Assembly: GCF_014843845.1 (NCBI RefSeq)
Contig: NZ_JHQS01000061.1
Coordinates: 124,001 to 188,000 of the forward strand
DNA: 64,000 nucleotides
Source of the DNA: Mesorhizobium amorphae
GTDB taxonomy: Bacteria > Pseudomonadota > Alphaproteobacteria > Rhizobiales > Rhizobiaceae
Direction: 5' to 3'
The number at the start of each line of letters is the position of its first letter. Positions within the stretch are counted from its first letter, which is position 1. The position numbers were made by a program, and so were the translations under genes. Below, in pieces: positions 8,577 to 17,693 of this stretch. A model generated the notes under the pieces. That model made no database searches. It saw nothing but the letters and a program-made list of their open reading frames with translations, and had not been told where the DNA came from.

Positions 8577-9818
8577 TCACGCCACGTTCTTCCCAGCGCC
8601 CGCCCTTGCCTGGACGCCCGGTGCGAAAATCTCCTGGTCGACGAAGCCAAGCGCGCGCATGGCGCAGCCCTCGCGGATCAGCGGCAGCTCATTCGGCTCG
8701 GTGTCGAAGGAGATCGATTTCGAATGCTGGCCGCCGGCGGTCTGGGCAATCGCCTCGCGCAACGCCGGTTCGATCAGGTCGAAGGCGGCAGCGCTGACGC
8801 CGACCATGGCGACCGGCGCCGGATCGATCAGCGCGAACAAGCTGCCAAGGCCGAAGCCGAGCGCCTCGCCGGCCTTGCGATAGGCTTCGCGCTCCGGGCC
8901 ATCGGTCTCGCGCGCCCTGGCGGCGAGCGCGCGCATGTCGGCGTCGCCGACATCGGTCGGTTCGGCATCCTCACTCATCATCCTGGCGTTGCGCCAGATG
9001 GCATAGTTGCCGGCATAGGCCTCGACGCAGCCGCGCCGTCCGCAGCGGCAGAGCGCGCCGCCCGGCCGGTGGATCATGTGGCCGAACTCGCCGCCGGACG
9101 AATGGGTGCCGGTGAACAGTTCGCCCTTCAGCACCAGCCCCATGCCGATGCCGTGCGAGAGCAGGATGGCTATGAAATCGTCGCGGTAGCGTTCGGGATC
9201 GCGCCATTGCAGCGCCACCGCCATCATGTTGCAGTCGTTTTCCATGGTGGCGGGAATGCCGAACTCGCCTTCCAGAATGTCGGCAAAGGGGATGTCGGTC
9301 AGCGACGTGATCGGCGACCACAGCATGGCGCGGGCATGGGTGTCGGTGATGCCCTGGATGCCCATCGCGATGCGGGCGACGCTGCGCACATCGAGGTCGG
9401 GATCCTCGAACCGGCGCCGGACTATCGCCGTGCATTCGCCGATCAGCTCGTCGCGCGGCATGGTCTGCGTGTCGAGGCGGCGCTGCTCTTCGGCAATGAC
9501 CTGTCCGGCATAATCGATGACGGCGACGGAGAGGAAGTTGAGCGACAGCACCACGGTCATCACCGCGGTGGCTTCCGGATTGAGGCCGAGGCCGACCTGT
9601 GGCCGGCCGCGCTTCAGCGAAGCCGCTTCGCTCGGCTTGCTCTCGGTGAGGATGCCTTCCTGGATCAGGTCGGAGGAGATCGCCGAAATGGTCGAATGGC
9701 TGAGGCCGGTGGTCGCGGCGATCTCGGTGCGTGACGGCTGGCCGGCCCTGCGCACGGCCGAAATCACCATCGCCCGGTTGCGCCGGCGTAGATCGTCGTG
9801 GCGGATTCCAACCGACAT
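8577..9818 (-). CDS. ROK-family transcriptional repressor (XylR-like)
   Basis: Sugar-responsive repressor of 413 residues. An N-terminal winged helix-turn-helix (about residues 15-65, with GLSHSTISAISSDLIQEG) precedes an ATPase-like ROK fold. The zinc motif CRCGRRGC lies near residues 256-263, after the conserved SSGGEFGHM segment. It is divergent from the xylose-type ABC operon, and the gap between them holds a perfect palindrome on the xylF promoter, so it most likely represses that operon and itself until a sugar binds. Xylose is inferred from the neighbours; other pentoses or hexoses are possible. Confidence 0.88.
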   Translation of the reverse strand: MSVGIRHDDLRRRNRAMVISAVRRAGQPSRTEIAATTGLSHSTISAISSDLIQEGILTESKPSEAASLKRGRPQVGLGLNPEATAVMTVVLSLNFLSVAVIDYAGQVIAEEQRRLDTQTMPRDELIGECTAIVRRRFEDPDLDVRSVARIAMGIQGITDTHARAMLWSPITSLTDIPFADILEGEFGIPATMENDCNMMAVALQWRDPERYRDDFIAILLSHGIGMGLVLKGELFTGTHSSGGEFGHMIHRPGGALCRCGRRGCVEAYAGNYAIWRNARMMSEDAEPTDVGDADMRALAARARETDGPEREAYRKAGEALGFGLGSLFALIDPAPVAMVGVSAAAFDLIEPALREAIAQTAGGQHSKSISFDTEPNELPLIREGCAMRALGFVDQEIFAPGVQARAGAGKNVA

Positions 9819-9919
9819 GGCCTGCGTCTCCTCCCTGCCGCCGCCGCAGCCTTTCGTGAACGTCGAAGGCCGTCGACGCGCTCACTGAATATTGGCAGAA
9901 TCGGGAAGTCCTGTCATTT

Positions 9920-9944
9920 ATTTATTCCGAGACCCGAAAAAAAT
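9920..9944. promoter_or_regulatory. Secondary ROK operator candidate
   Basis: An imperfect copy of the palindrome at 10004-10028, with core CCGA-GAC-CCGAAAAAA. Its centre lies 84 bases, about eight helical turns, from the centre of the main site and about 100 bases upstream of the repressor start. Binding at both sites could loop the DNA or control the repressor's own promoter. Confidence 0.5.
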
Positions 9945-9977
9945 TCGACGGCCCATCAAAAACCGTCAGAATCGATG

Positions 9978-10006
9978 TTGACAGGGCTTCGGCGTTGGAT
10001 CAGTAT
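9978..10006 (+). promoter_or_regulatory. Sigma-70-type promoter of xylF
   Basis: TTGACA at 9978-9983 is a perfect -35. After 17 bases comes CAGTAT at 10001-10006, a three-of-six -10 that overlaps the palindromic operator. Repressor bound there would block RNA polymerase. Confidence 0.6.
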
Positions 10007-10028
10007 TTTTTCGAGGCTCGAAAAAATA
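10004..10028. promoter_or_regulatory. Perfect palindromic operator for the ROK repressor
   Basis: TATTTTTTCGA and TCGAAAAAATA are perfect 11-base inverted arms around GGC. AT-rich arms around a CGA core are typical of ROK/XylR-type operators. The site overlaps the probable -10 of xylF, 60 bases before its ATG. Confidence 0.8.
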
Positions 10029-10088
10029 GAGCCTTGTGCCGGCCTTCGGGTCAGTTTGTCGCGCCGTGCGCGGCGCAGGGAGGATATC

Positions 10089-11129
10089 ATGAAGAAATTT
10101 GCAGTCGCCATGCTGGCGGGTGTCGCCATGTCGCTGACGCTGGCGTCGGTCGCGCAGGCGAAGGACAAGGTCATCGGCGTGTCGTGGTCGAACTTCCAGG
10201 AAGAGCGCTGGAAGACCGATGAGGCGGCGATGAAGGCAGCGATCGAAGCCGCCGGCGACAAGTACATTTCCGCCGACGCACAGTCTAATCCCGGCAAGCA
10301 GCTGACCGACGTCGAAAGCCTGATCTCGCAAGGTGCGAATGCGCTGATCGTGCTGGCGCAGGACGCCTCGGCCATCGGGCCGGCGGTGCAGAAGGCGCTT
10401 GACGAGGGCATTCCGGTCGTCGGCTATGACCGCCTGATCGAGAACAAGGACGTGTTCTACCTGACCTTCGACAACAAGGAAGTCGGCCGCATGCAGGCCC
10501 GCGAAGTGTTCAAGGCGAAGCCCGAAGGCAACTACGTCTTCATCAAGGGTTCGGGTGCCGATCCGAACGCCGATTTCCTGTTCGCCGGCTCCATGGAAGT
10601 GCTGAAGGAAGCCATCGACGGCGGCAAGATCAAGAATGTCGGCGAGGCCTATACGGACGGCTGGCTGCCGGCCAATGCGCAGAAGAACATGGAACAGTTC
10701 CTGACCGCCAACGACAACAAGGTCGATGCGGTGGTGGCGGCCAACGACGGCACCGCCGGCGGCGTCGTTGCCGCGCTGACGGCGCAGGGACTGGCCGGAA
10801 CCGTTCCGGTCTCGGGCCAGGACGGCGACCACGCCGCGCTGAACCGCATCGCGCTCGGCACGCAGACCGTGTCGGTGTGGAAGGATGCGCGCGAGCTCGG
10901 CAAGAACGCCGCCGAGATTGCCTCGCAACTGGCCGACGGCAAGAAGATGACCGACATTGCCGGCGTCACGGACTTCACGACGCCTGGCGGCAACACTGTC
11001 AAGTCGCTGTTCCTGACCCCGGTCGCGATCACCAAGGACAATCTCAACGTCGTCATCGACGCCGGCTGGATCAAGAAGGACGAGGTTTGCGCTGGCGTTG
11101 CCGCAGGCAGCGTCGCGACCTGCAACTAA
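10089..11129 (+). CDS. xylF: XylF-type sugar-binding periplasmic protein
   Basis: Secreted receptor of 346 residues for the ABC sugar importer. The signal peptide ends at about residue 23 (LASVAQA then KDK). The body is a type I periplasmic binding fold resembling D-xylose-binding XylF: GVSWSNFQEERWKTDE, GYDRLIENKDVFYLTFDN, GSGADPNADFLF and VSGQDGDHAALNRI. The ATG follows GGGAGGATATC. It is first in the operon and separated from the permease by a strong hairpin. D-xylose is the likely ligand by family resemblance; no xylose isomerase or kinase gene is in the window to confirm it. Confidence 0.9.
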   Translation: MKKFAVAMLAGVAMSLTLASVAQAKDKVIGVSWSNFQEERWKTDEAAMKAAIEAAGDKYISADAQSNPGKQLTDVESLISQGANALIVLAQDASAIGPAVQKALDEGIPVVGYDRLIENKDVFYLTFDNKEVGRMQAREVFKAKPEGNYVFIKGSGADPNADFLFAGSMEVLKEAIDGGKIKNVGEAYTDGWLPANAQKNMEQFLTANDNKVDAVVAANDGTAGGVVAALTAQGLAGTVPVSGQDGDHAALNRIALGTQTVSVWKDARELGKNAAEIASQLADGKKMTDIAGVTDFTTPGGNTVKSLFLTPVAITKDNLNVVIDAGWIKKDEVCAGVAAGSVATCN

Positions 11130-11157
11130 AGCCGGCTGATACCGGTAGCGAGTTCGG

Positions 11158-11184
11158 CGCCGCGGCCCAAAAGCCGCGGCGTTT
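11158..11184 (+). terminator. Intercistronic hairpin between xylF and xylH
   Basis: CGCCGCGGC and GCCGCGGCG form a perfect 9-bp stem around a CCAAAA loop, followed by TTT. As with the pstS-pstC hairpin, it probably lowers read-through or stabilises the binding-protein mRNA. Confidence 0.65.
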
Positions 11185-11275
11185 CTCCAAGGGCTTTCCG
11201 CTTCAATTGAGCCGGGAAAGCAAATAGCATCGTATTCCGGCAACCGCGCCAGACGGAGACCGGTGGGAGGATATC

Positions 11276-12607
11276 ATGACCGATACGGCTTCCAACGCGC
11301 CGGTCGCCAATGCGACCGCGGATGGGGCGCGGGCTGCCGAGCTCAGCGCCGTCGGACGCTTTCTCAAGGCAACCGAGCTCGATACGCGCATGCTCGGCAT
11401 GGTTGGCGCGCTGCTGGTCATCTGGATCGGCATCCATATCCTGTCCGGCGGGCTTTTCCTGACGCCGCGCAATCTGTGGAACCTGTCGGTGCAGACCTCG
11501 TCGGTGGCGATCATGGCGACCGGCATGGTGCTGGTCATCGTCATGCGCAACATCGACCTTTCTGTTGGCTCCGTCGAAGGCGTGATCGGTATGATCATGG
11601 GCGTGGCGCAGGCCGAATTCCTCATTCGCGTCATCGGCTTCCAGCTCGGCAATCCCTGGCTCTGGATCATCGCACTCGCCGCCGGCGTGGCGCTCGGCCT
11701 TCTGATCGGCGCGTTCCAGGGCTTCATCATCGCCTATATGGAGGTGCCTGCCTTCATCGTGACGCTGGGCGGCCTGCTGGTCTGGCGCGGCATGGCGTGG
11801 CTGATCACCAGCGGCCGCACGGTCGCGCCGCTCGACGCCACGTTCCAGCTGATGGGCGGCGGCCCGCGTGGCTCCATCGGTGCGACTGCCAGCTGGATCG
11901 TCGGTGTCGCGGCCTGCGCGGCAGTCGCCTTCGCGCTGCTCAACGGCCGCTCGCAGCGCAAACGCTTCAACTTCCCGCTGCGCCCGGTGTGGGCGGAGAC
12001 ATTCCTCGGCATCGTCGCCTGCGCCGCCATCCTTGGCGCGGTGTGGATCGCCAATTCCTATCCGTGGCCGGTCGGCATCGTGCGCCAGTACGCGCAGCAG
12101 AACGGCATCACCATCCCCGAAGGCGGCCTGTTCATCGCCCATGGCATTGCTATCCCGGTGCTGATGGCGGTCGCGGTCGGCATCATCATGACCTTCATCA
12201 CCAGACGCACCCGTTTCGGCCGCTATGTCTTCGCCATCGGTGGCAATCCGGAAGCGGCGGAACTCGCCGGCATCAACACCCGCTGGGTGACGATGAAGGT
12301 GTTCATGATTATGGGCGTGCTGGCGGCAATCAGCGCGGCGATCTCGTCGGCGCGCCTCAATGCCTCGACCAATGCGCTGGGCACGCTGGACGAGCTTCTG
12401 GTCATCGCCGCCGCCGTCATCGGCGGCACGTCGCTGGCCGGCGGTTCGGGCACGGTGCTGGGCGCCATGCTCGGCGCACTGCTGATGCAGTCGCTGCAGT
12501 CCGGCATGGTCCTGCTCGGCATCGACTCGCCGCTGCAGAGCATCGTCGTCGGCGCCGTGCTGGTCGTCGCCGTCTGGCTCGACACCGTCTATCGCAAGCG
12601 AGTCTGA
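11276..12607 (+). CDS. xylH: XylH-type sugar ABC permease
   Basis: Inner-membrane permease of 443 residues with about ten hydrophobic segments, of the BPD_transp_2 family used by ribose and xylose importers. The conserved MVLVIVMRNIDLSVGSVEG segment and the late GINTRWVTMKVFMIMGVLAA and AAVIGGTSLAGGSGTVLGA segments are clear. It starts with a hydrophilic leader of about 40 residues. GGGAGGATATC before the ATG repeats the xylF ribosome site. The ATPase gene follows 13 bases downstream. Confidence 0.92.
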   Translation: MTDTASNAPVANATADGARAAELSAVGRFLKATELDTRMLGMVGALLVIWIGIHILSGGLFLTPRNLWNLSVQTSSVAIMATGMVLVIVMRNIDLSVGSVEGVIGMIMGVAQAEFLIRVIGFQLGNPWLWIIALAAGVALGLLIGAFQGFIIAYMEVPAFIVTLGGLLVWRGMAWLITSGRTVAPLDATFQLMGGGPRGSIGATASWIVGVAACAAVAFALLNGRSQRKRFNFPLRPVWAETFLGIVACAAILGAVWIANSYPWPVGIVRQYAQQNGITIPEGGLFIAHGIAIPVLMAVAVGIIMTFITRRTRFGRYVFAIGGNPEAAELAGINTRWVTMKVFMIMGVLAAISAAISSARLNASTNALGTLDELLVIAAAVIGGTSLAGGSGTVLGAMLGALLMQSLQSGMVLLGIDSPLQSIVVGAVLVVAVWLDTVYRKRV

Positions 12608-12620
12608 GGAGGACGCGGCT

Positions 12621-13418
12621 ATGGAAAAGACTGCTCCCACGGGCACACCGCTGATCGACATGCGCAACATCTCGATCGCCTTCGGCGGCATTCGCGCCGT
12701 CGACGATGCATCGATCGATCTCTTCCCAGGCGAGGTAGTGGCGCTGCTCGGCCACAATGGCGCCGGCAAGTCGACGCTGATCAAGATCCTGTCCGGCGCC
12801 TATAAGCGCGATGCGGGCCAGATTTTCGTTAACGGCGAGGAGGCCTCGATATCCAATCCGCGCGACGCCAAGAAATACGGCATCGAGACGATCTACCAGA
12901 CGCTGGCGCTGGCCGACAATGTCGACGCCGCCGCCAACCTCTTCCTTGGCCGCGAGCTGATGACCGGTTGGGGCACGCTAGACGATGTCGCCATGGAAGC
13001 CGAGGCGCGCAAGGTGATGGGCCGGCTCAATCCGCGCTTTCAGCGCTTCAAGGAACCGGTGGTCAAACTCTCGGGCGGCCAGCGGCAGTCGGTGGCGATC
13101 GCGCGCGCCATCCTGTTCAACGCCCGCATCCTGATCATGGACGAGCCGACGGCCGCACTCGGCCCGCAGGAAACGGCCCAGGTCGGCGAACTGGTCAGGC
13201 AACTCAAGGCCGACGGCATCGGCATTTTCCTGATCAGCCACGACATCCACGACGTATTCGAGCTTGCCGACCGGGTCTGCGTGATGAAGAACGGCCAGGT
13301 CGTCGGCACGGCGCGCACCAGCGACGTTACCCAGGACGAGGTGCTCGGCATGATCATCCTCGGCAAATGCCCGCCCGGCGCCATTCCCGGGCCAGGCGCG
13401 CTGAAAATCGCTGCCTGA
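12621..13418 (+). CDS. Sugar ABC transporter ATPase, single-domain (short XylG/FrcA-like)
   Basis: ATPase of 265 residues with Walker A GHNGAGKST, signature LSGGQRQSVAIARAI, Walker B ILIMDEPTAA and switch histidine LISHDIHDV. Enteric XylG carries two ABC domains in about 510 residues; this one has a single domain, as in the fructose-type FrcA of rhizobia, and so must act as a homodimer. It ends the operon, 11 codons after CPPGAIPG. The ATG follows GAGGACGCGGCT. Confidence 0.9.
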   Translation: MEKTAPTGTPLIDMRNISIAFGGIRAVDDASIDLFPGEVVALLGHNGAGKSTLIKILSGAYKRDAGQIFVNGEEASISNPRDAKKYGIETIYQTLALADNVDAAANLFLGRELMTGWGTLDDVAMEAEARKVMGRLNPRFQRFKEPVVKLSGGQRQSVAIARAILFNARILIMDEPTAALGPQETAQVGELVRQLKADGIGIFLISHDIHDVFELADRVCVMKNGQVVGTARTSDVTQDEVLGMIILGKCPPGAIPGPGALKIAA

Positions 13419-13548
13419 GACATCAAGTAAGCCGGCTAACTGTCTTCTATGTGATATGCCAGCCGTCATGATGGTTTGGCCGCGCCATTGTGTTGGCGCG
13501 GGGACTTGCCCATAAAAGGGTCCGAATCGCCATGGGCAACGCCATCCA

Positions 13549-15168
13549 TTGAAGAAGTTTTTCCCGATCGTCGCCTTCATCGCCGTCGCGCTGATCAGCC
13601 TGACGATGGCGGGCTTTGCGTATTTCGCCACGCAAGAGGCAGCGCGCATCAAGTTCGCCGCGACGGCGGATGACGCGCTCAACCGCATCGAGAGCCGCAT
13701 CGACCTGCATCTGTCGTTGTTGCGCTCGACCCAGGCGCTGTTCGACGCCCGCAACGGCGACATCTCGCGTGGCGAGTTCAAGGCTTTCTTCAGCGCGCTC
13801 GACGTCGACAACAATTTCGCCGGACTGCGTGGCATCGGCTTTCTCAGGCTGGCCAAAACAGGCGACGAGGCCGCGGTCGAGCGCGATATACTGCGCGACC
13901 AGGGTGTCGCGCATGCGGTCTATCCGGCGACGACGCAGCCATGGCGGACGCCGGTCGTGCTGTTCGAACCGATGGACCCGTCCAACCAGGCCAGCATCGG
14001 CTTCGACATGTTCACCGAACCAGTGCGGCGGGCGGCGATCGAAAAGGCGATGGCCGACGACCAGCAGCACGCAAGCGGCCTGATCCAGCTCGGCCAGGGG
14101 ACAGGTGCCGCGCAGACTTTCACCGGCTTTCTGGTTTTCGTGCGGCTCAGTGTCGAGACCGCGCCTGACGTCATCAACGCCACGCGCTCGTCGACAGCGG
14201 GTTTCCTCTATGCGGCCTTCCGCACCCGCGACCTGTTCCAGGTCGCGCTCAGCCGGGCGCCGCTGCTGCCGGTCAACACGGAGATCTATGACGGCGAAGT
14301 GGATGCCGGACATCTGCTGTTCCAGTCTGAGACGCCGCCGGTTTCGATATTCGGCGACCGGCTGCTGGTCACCCGCAAGCTCGTCGTGGCAGGGCGGCAA
14401 TGGACCGTCCTGTTCAGGCCGACAAGCGCCTTCTCCCAACCATCTTCGCGCGCCATTCCGGTGATGCTTGGTCTGTTCGGTTTGCTGCTTGCCGGCGCCA
14501 TTGCGCTGGTGGCCCGCTTTCAGGAGCGGGCCTATGACGCGGTCTCGCTGCTGCACGAGACGACCGAAAAGAGCCTGCTCGAAAAGGACCTGATGCTGCA
14601 GGAGATGAAGCATCGCATCAAGAACTCGATCACAAGGGTGCTGGCGATCGCCCGCCAGACGGCATCACACGCCACCGACGTGAAGGAGTTCTCGTCATCC
14701 TTCTCGGCCAGGCTGCAGGCGATGGCTGCTTCGCAGGACATGCTGACGCGCTCGCGCTGGCAGAAGGCCGATCTCGGCGACCTGCTGCGCATCGAGCTTG
14801 GCCAGGTGTTCGGCAAGGAGCTTCCAGAGGGGATATTGTCGGGGCCGGAAGTGCTGCTCGACGAGACGACGACGCAGGCGCTCGGCCTGACCTTCCATGA
14901 GCTGGCGACGAATGCGCTGAAATATGGCGAGGCCGGCAATTCGGTGGGCGCGCTCAAGGTCGACTGGTCGGTCGAAGGCCGCGGGCATGACAGGACGCTG
15001 GCGCTCAACTGGCATGAAACAGGGGGCAAGACACTGGAAGCGCCAGCCAAGACAGGCTTCGGCACCAAGCTGATCGACCTCAACGTTACGCGCGAATTGC
15101 GCGGTACGATCAAGCGCGACTTTCACGCCGACGGGCTGAAGGTGAAAATCAGGATCCCATTGGTCTGA
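13549..15168 (+). CDS. CHASE-domain HWE-family sensor histidine kinase
   Basis: Membrane sensor kinase of 539 residues. An N-terminal membrane segment (residues 3-25), a periplasmic CHASE-type sensor (about 40-250) and a second membrane segment (about 303-325) precede the kinase. The phosphoacceptor region is EMKHRIKNSI near residue 355. The N-box FHELATNALKYG and the motif NWHETGG carry the histidine and W-x-E that define HWE kinases, which often feed PhyR. The start is TTG at 13549, overlapping the end of a tiny reading frame; no ATG or GTG start lies upstream in frame. The ligand is unknown. Confidence 0.85.
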   Translation: MKKFFPIVAFIAVALISLTMAGFAYFATQEAARIKFAATADDALNRIESRIDLHLSLLRSTQALFDARNGDISRGEFKAFFSALDVDNNFAGLRGIGFLRLAKTGDEAAVERDILRDQGVAHAVYPATTQPWRTPVVLFEPMDPSNQASIGFDMFTEPVRRAAIEKAMADDQQHASGLIQLGQGTGAAQTFTGFLVFVRLSVETAPDVINATRSSTAGFLYAAFRTRDLFQVALSRAPLLPVNTEIYDGEVDAGHLLFQSETPPVSIFGDRLLVTRKLVVAGRQWTVLFRPTSAFSQPSSRAIPVMLGLFGLLLAGAIALVARFQERAYDAVSLLHETTEKSLLEKDLMLQEMKHRIKNSITRVLAIARQTASHATDVKEFSSSFSARLQAMAASQDMLTRSRWQKADLGDLLRIELGQVFGKELPEGILSGPEVLLDETTTQALGLTFHELATNALKYGEAGNSVGALKVDWSVEGRGHDRTLALNWHETGGKTLEAPAKTGFGTKLIDLNVTRELRGTIKRDFHADGLKVKIRIPLV

Positions 15169-15258
15169 ATCGCCGCTGCGGTAAGCGGACTGCGCCAGGC
15201 AGAAAAACGGAGACCGGACGAGCCGGTCGCCGTTGCTATGCTTGCATGCCGAAGCGGA

Positions 15259-15501
15259 TCAGCAGCGGGCCGTGTAGAGACGACCGCGATTGTCGCGGTA
15301 CTGGCAATAGCCATTGCGCAGGTTGCGCACGAGCAGACCGGATCCGGCACCGACGGCTGCGCCGATGAGCGCACCCCTGCCGCCGCCGACCAGGCCACCG
15401 ACACCGGCGCCAACCAGCGTACCGACGCCTACGTCCTGCTCGGTCGTGCTGCAGCCGCTGATTGCGACCACGGCAACCATGGCAATAATCACTTTCCGCA
15501 T
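15259..15501 (-). CDS. Glycine-zipper lipoprotein
   Basis: An 80-residue outer-membrane-type lipoprotein. The signal ends in the lipobox AISGC; the rest is a glycine zipper (GTLVGAGVGGLVGG then GALIGAAVGAG) followed by a short polar tail with two cysteines. Such proteins sit in the envelope and some resemble the SlyB/Rcs-type 2TM glycine zippers. The ATG at 15501 is chosen because AGGAGAGACTCT precedes it; a start five codons earlier has no ribosome site. Confidence 0.8.
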   Translation of the reverse strand: MRKVIIAMVAVVAISGCSTTEQDVGVGTLVGAGVGGLVGGGRGALIGAAVGAGSGLLVRNLRNGYCQYRDNRGRLYTARC

Positions 15502-15583
15502 AGAGTCTCTCCTCACTTTGTCCTGATTTTAGCGAGTACCAGCCGTCATTTAGCATGAAACAACGGCCTTTGCCCGCCCGATT

Positions 15584-15910
15584 TTACTGTTGGCTAAGAT
15601 AGTCTTTTTCGGGGCGCGCAGCGTTCGATGCAACCACAAGGTTGGAAACCTGCAAGGAGGCATTGAGCGTGCCGTCCGGGCGCACGTTCCAGACGATCTG
15701 GTCGTAGTCATCCTCCAGCGCCGGATCGACAGTGAGGCACTCGGCAACGATATGCGGAGCCTTGCCCTGGACATCGGTCAGGGCAAAAGGCCTTTCGGCG
15801 GTGCATTCCGCGGCGGTCTCGAAGACGCTGACCGGCACGGACAATTCACGGCACTCGGTCATGGTGTTCGAGCAGCCGATGACCAGGAGCAAAGCAGCGA
15901 TGTGTTCCAT
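15584..15910 (-). CDS. Conserved hypothetical small protein with cysteine pattern
   Basis: A 108-residue protein with a short hydrophobic N terminus (MEHIAALLLVIG) that is too short for a typical signal peptide, then four cysteines (CSNTMTEC, AEC, AEC), possibly disulfide-linked if exported. I recognise no family. The ATG at 15910 follows GAGAGGTTTGTCGCC; a longer frame reaches 16012 but without a ribosome site. The coding strand shows normal high-GC codon use. Confidence 0.6.
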   Translation of the reverse strand: MEHIAALLLVIGCSNTMTECRELSVPVSVFETAAECTAERPFALTDVQGKAPHIVAECLTVDPALEDDYDQIVWNVRPDGTLNASLQVSNLVVASNAARPEKDYLSQQ

Positions 15911-16201
15911 GGCGACAAACCTCTCGCCATAAGAACGGTCGAAATCAGCCAAAGTTCCTGCGCCGGCGGCGCGGCAGCCAACAATTGGGGATAGCTGCTC
16001 CAGGCTGTGCAAAAACCTGATCAGGAGATGGCGCCACCACGGCCGCTGTCTGGTAAGCCGACCTCCTGAAATTCGCTTGGGGGTGGAAAGGGGACGTCGA
16101 AGCCCTCGCCGCTTCCGGACCTCGGATTATGACTTAGCCCGCGTGGAGTCTCATGGACGGGCCTGGGCAAGCAGCACCTCTGACAGTGGACAGTATATCC
16201 G

Positions 16202-16801
16202 TTACTGCTCCTTCTTGAACAGGTCCTGGAAGATCAGCTGGCCCCAAGTGCGGCCGCGTGCGTGCACCAGCGCGCCACCCTCGTTGAGCTTTCCCAGCTC
16301 GACGGGTGCGAACCCGAGTTGTTTGGCCAAGGCCGCCACGGGAGCGGTCGCGTCCTCGTCGTCGCTCGACAGAAAGACGACCCGGTGGCCGCCCTCGACG
16401 AGCGGATCGGTAGCCATGGTGGCTGCAACCAGGTGATTGAAGCCTTTAACGAACTTGGCGCCGGTGAACGACTTCGCAACGAAGGCGGAGGACGGGAGGC
16501 CGTCCAGCTCTTCAGGGACAGGAAACGCGTTCATCGCGTCGATGACCGTCTTGCCTTTCCAGCTCGGCAGGGCTTTCGCAACCTCGCGGTGCTCCCCGAA
16601 AGGGACCGCCAAGATGATTGTGTCGGCCTCGAGTGCTTCCCGCAGCGACCTGGCGACGACCGTGGGTCCAATCGCCCGAGCCTGCGGCGCCAACGCCTCG
16701 GGCGGCCGGCGGCTCGCGACGGTCACGTCGATGTTTTTACGGGCGAAGGCGTGGGCGAGGGCCTGGCCTATCTTACCGAATCCTACAATCGCGTAGCTCA
16801 T
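16202..16801 (-). CDS. F420-dependent NADP oxidoreductase-like NAD(P)-binding protein
   Basis: A 199-residue Rossmann protein. The dinucleotide loop is at the very start (VGFGKIGQALA), and SRRPPE follows strand two, an arginine pair that would suit the phosphate of NADPH. Segments ILAVPFGEHREVAKAL, VIDAMNAF and KGFNHLVA match the F420-reductase/NADP-binding family seen in non-methanogens. These organisms generally lack F420, so the true partner is uncertain. The ATG has GGAGAAGCATT before it. It runs in the same direction as, and downstream of, the broken SDR gene. Confidence 0.8.
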   Translation of the reverse strand: MSYAIVGFGKIGQALAHAFARKNIDVTVASRRPPEALAPQARAIGPTVVARSLREALEADTIILAVPFGEHREVAKALPSWKGKTVIDAMNAFPVPEELDGLPSSAFVAKSFTGAKFVKGFNHLVAATMATDPLVEGGHRVVFLSSDDEDATAPVAALAKQLGFAPVELGKLNEGGALVHARGRTWGQLIFQDLFKKEQ

Positions 16802-16959
16802 AATGCTTCTCCGATCCGTGTTGGTATTGATTCCCTGGCCTTCAACGGCGCTGGGTTATCCGTTCTGCTGTGTGGCGACCTTTGCGTAGACGTCCCGTCG
16901 TTCCACCATGGACATGCTAGTTCCCGGCGATCAGCCACTTCCCGCGATCCGGCGCGATT

Positions 16960-17693
16960 TCAGATGGCCGAGAAGCCGCCGTCGACAGACAACTCCACCC
17001 CATTCACAAAGCTCGAATCGTCTGAAGCAAGAAACAGCGCGACCGCCGCAATTTCCTCAGGACGCCCCATCTTTCCCCGCGGGATCAGGGATTCGAACAT
17101 CCGCTTCCCCTCCTCGGTGGGAACCTGGTCCTGCATCGGTGTGGCGATCGGCCCCGGGCTCAGCACGTTCACGCGGATATTCCTGCCCTTCAGTTCGTTG
17201 AGCCAAGTGCGTGCGAATGAGCGCAACGCCGCCTTGCTCGCCGAATACGCGCCGTAACCAGGAAAACCTTTCACCGAAGCAACTGACCCGGTCATGAAGA
17301 TGGATCCGCCATCGTTGAAGAGCGGCAACGCCTTCTGAACCGTAAACAGCGTGCCGCGCGTATTCACGCCGAAGGTCGCATCGAAATGCTGCTCGGTAAT
17401 CTTGCCCAGTGGGACGGCTTCGCCCGTGCCGGCGCTCGCGTACAGGACGTCGATCTTGCCCTTTTCCCGCTTGACCGTGTCGAACAGACGGTCGAGGTCG
17501 TCGAGATTGGCCGCGTCGCCGCGCACGCCGGTCACGTTCCGGCCAATCAGCTTGACGGCCTCGTCGAGCGCCTCCTGCCTTCGACCGTGATGAAAACATA
17601 GGCGCCTTCTTCAACAAACCGCCTGGCGCTCGCCAGCGCCATGCCGCTCGATCCACCCGTGATGACTGCAACCTTACCGTCTAGCTTTCCCAT
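16960..17693 (-). pseudogene. Short-chain dehydrogenase (SDR) gene broken by a one-base frameshift
   Basis: The start MGKLDGKVAVITGGSSG (17693) and the rest from GRRQEALDEAVKLIG to the C terminus VDGGFSAI together make a normal classical SDR of about 245 residues, but they lie in two frames. The break is at about 17585-17586, where ACGGT replaces an expected ACGGGT: one G is missing. The catalytic YSASK and NVLSPGPIATPM segments are intact in the second frame. The cofactor loop reads TGGSSGMA, with alanine where the last glycine is usual. It is divergent from a LysR regulator. It could be a true pseudogene or a sequencing error. Confidence 0.82.

Noticed and set aside
9911..9928. Possible PHO box CTGTCAT upstream of the ROK/xyl genes
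   Set aside because: Only the first half matches; the second half is TTATTCC.
11126..12784. Long minus-strand open frames opposite xylH and xylG
   Set aside because: They mirror strong coding sequence, lack motifs and ribosome sites, and are rich in Asp/His/Arg as expected for shadows of GC-rich genes.
13532..13552. Tiny frame MGNAIH before the CHASE kinase
   Set aside because: Six codons only; noted because its stop overlaps the TTG start, but there is no evidence that it is a leader peptide.
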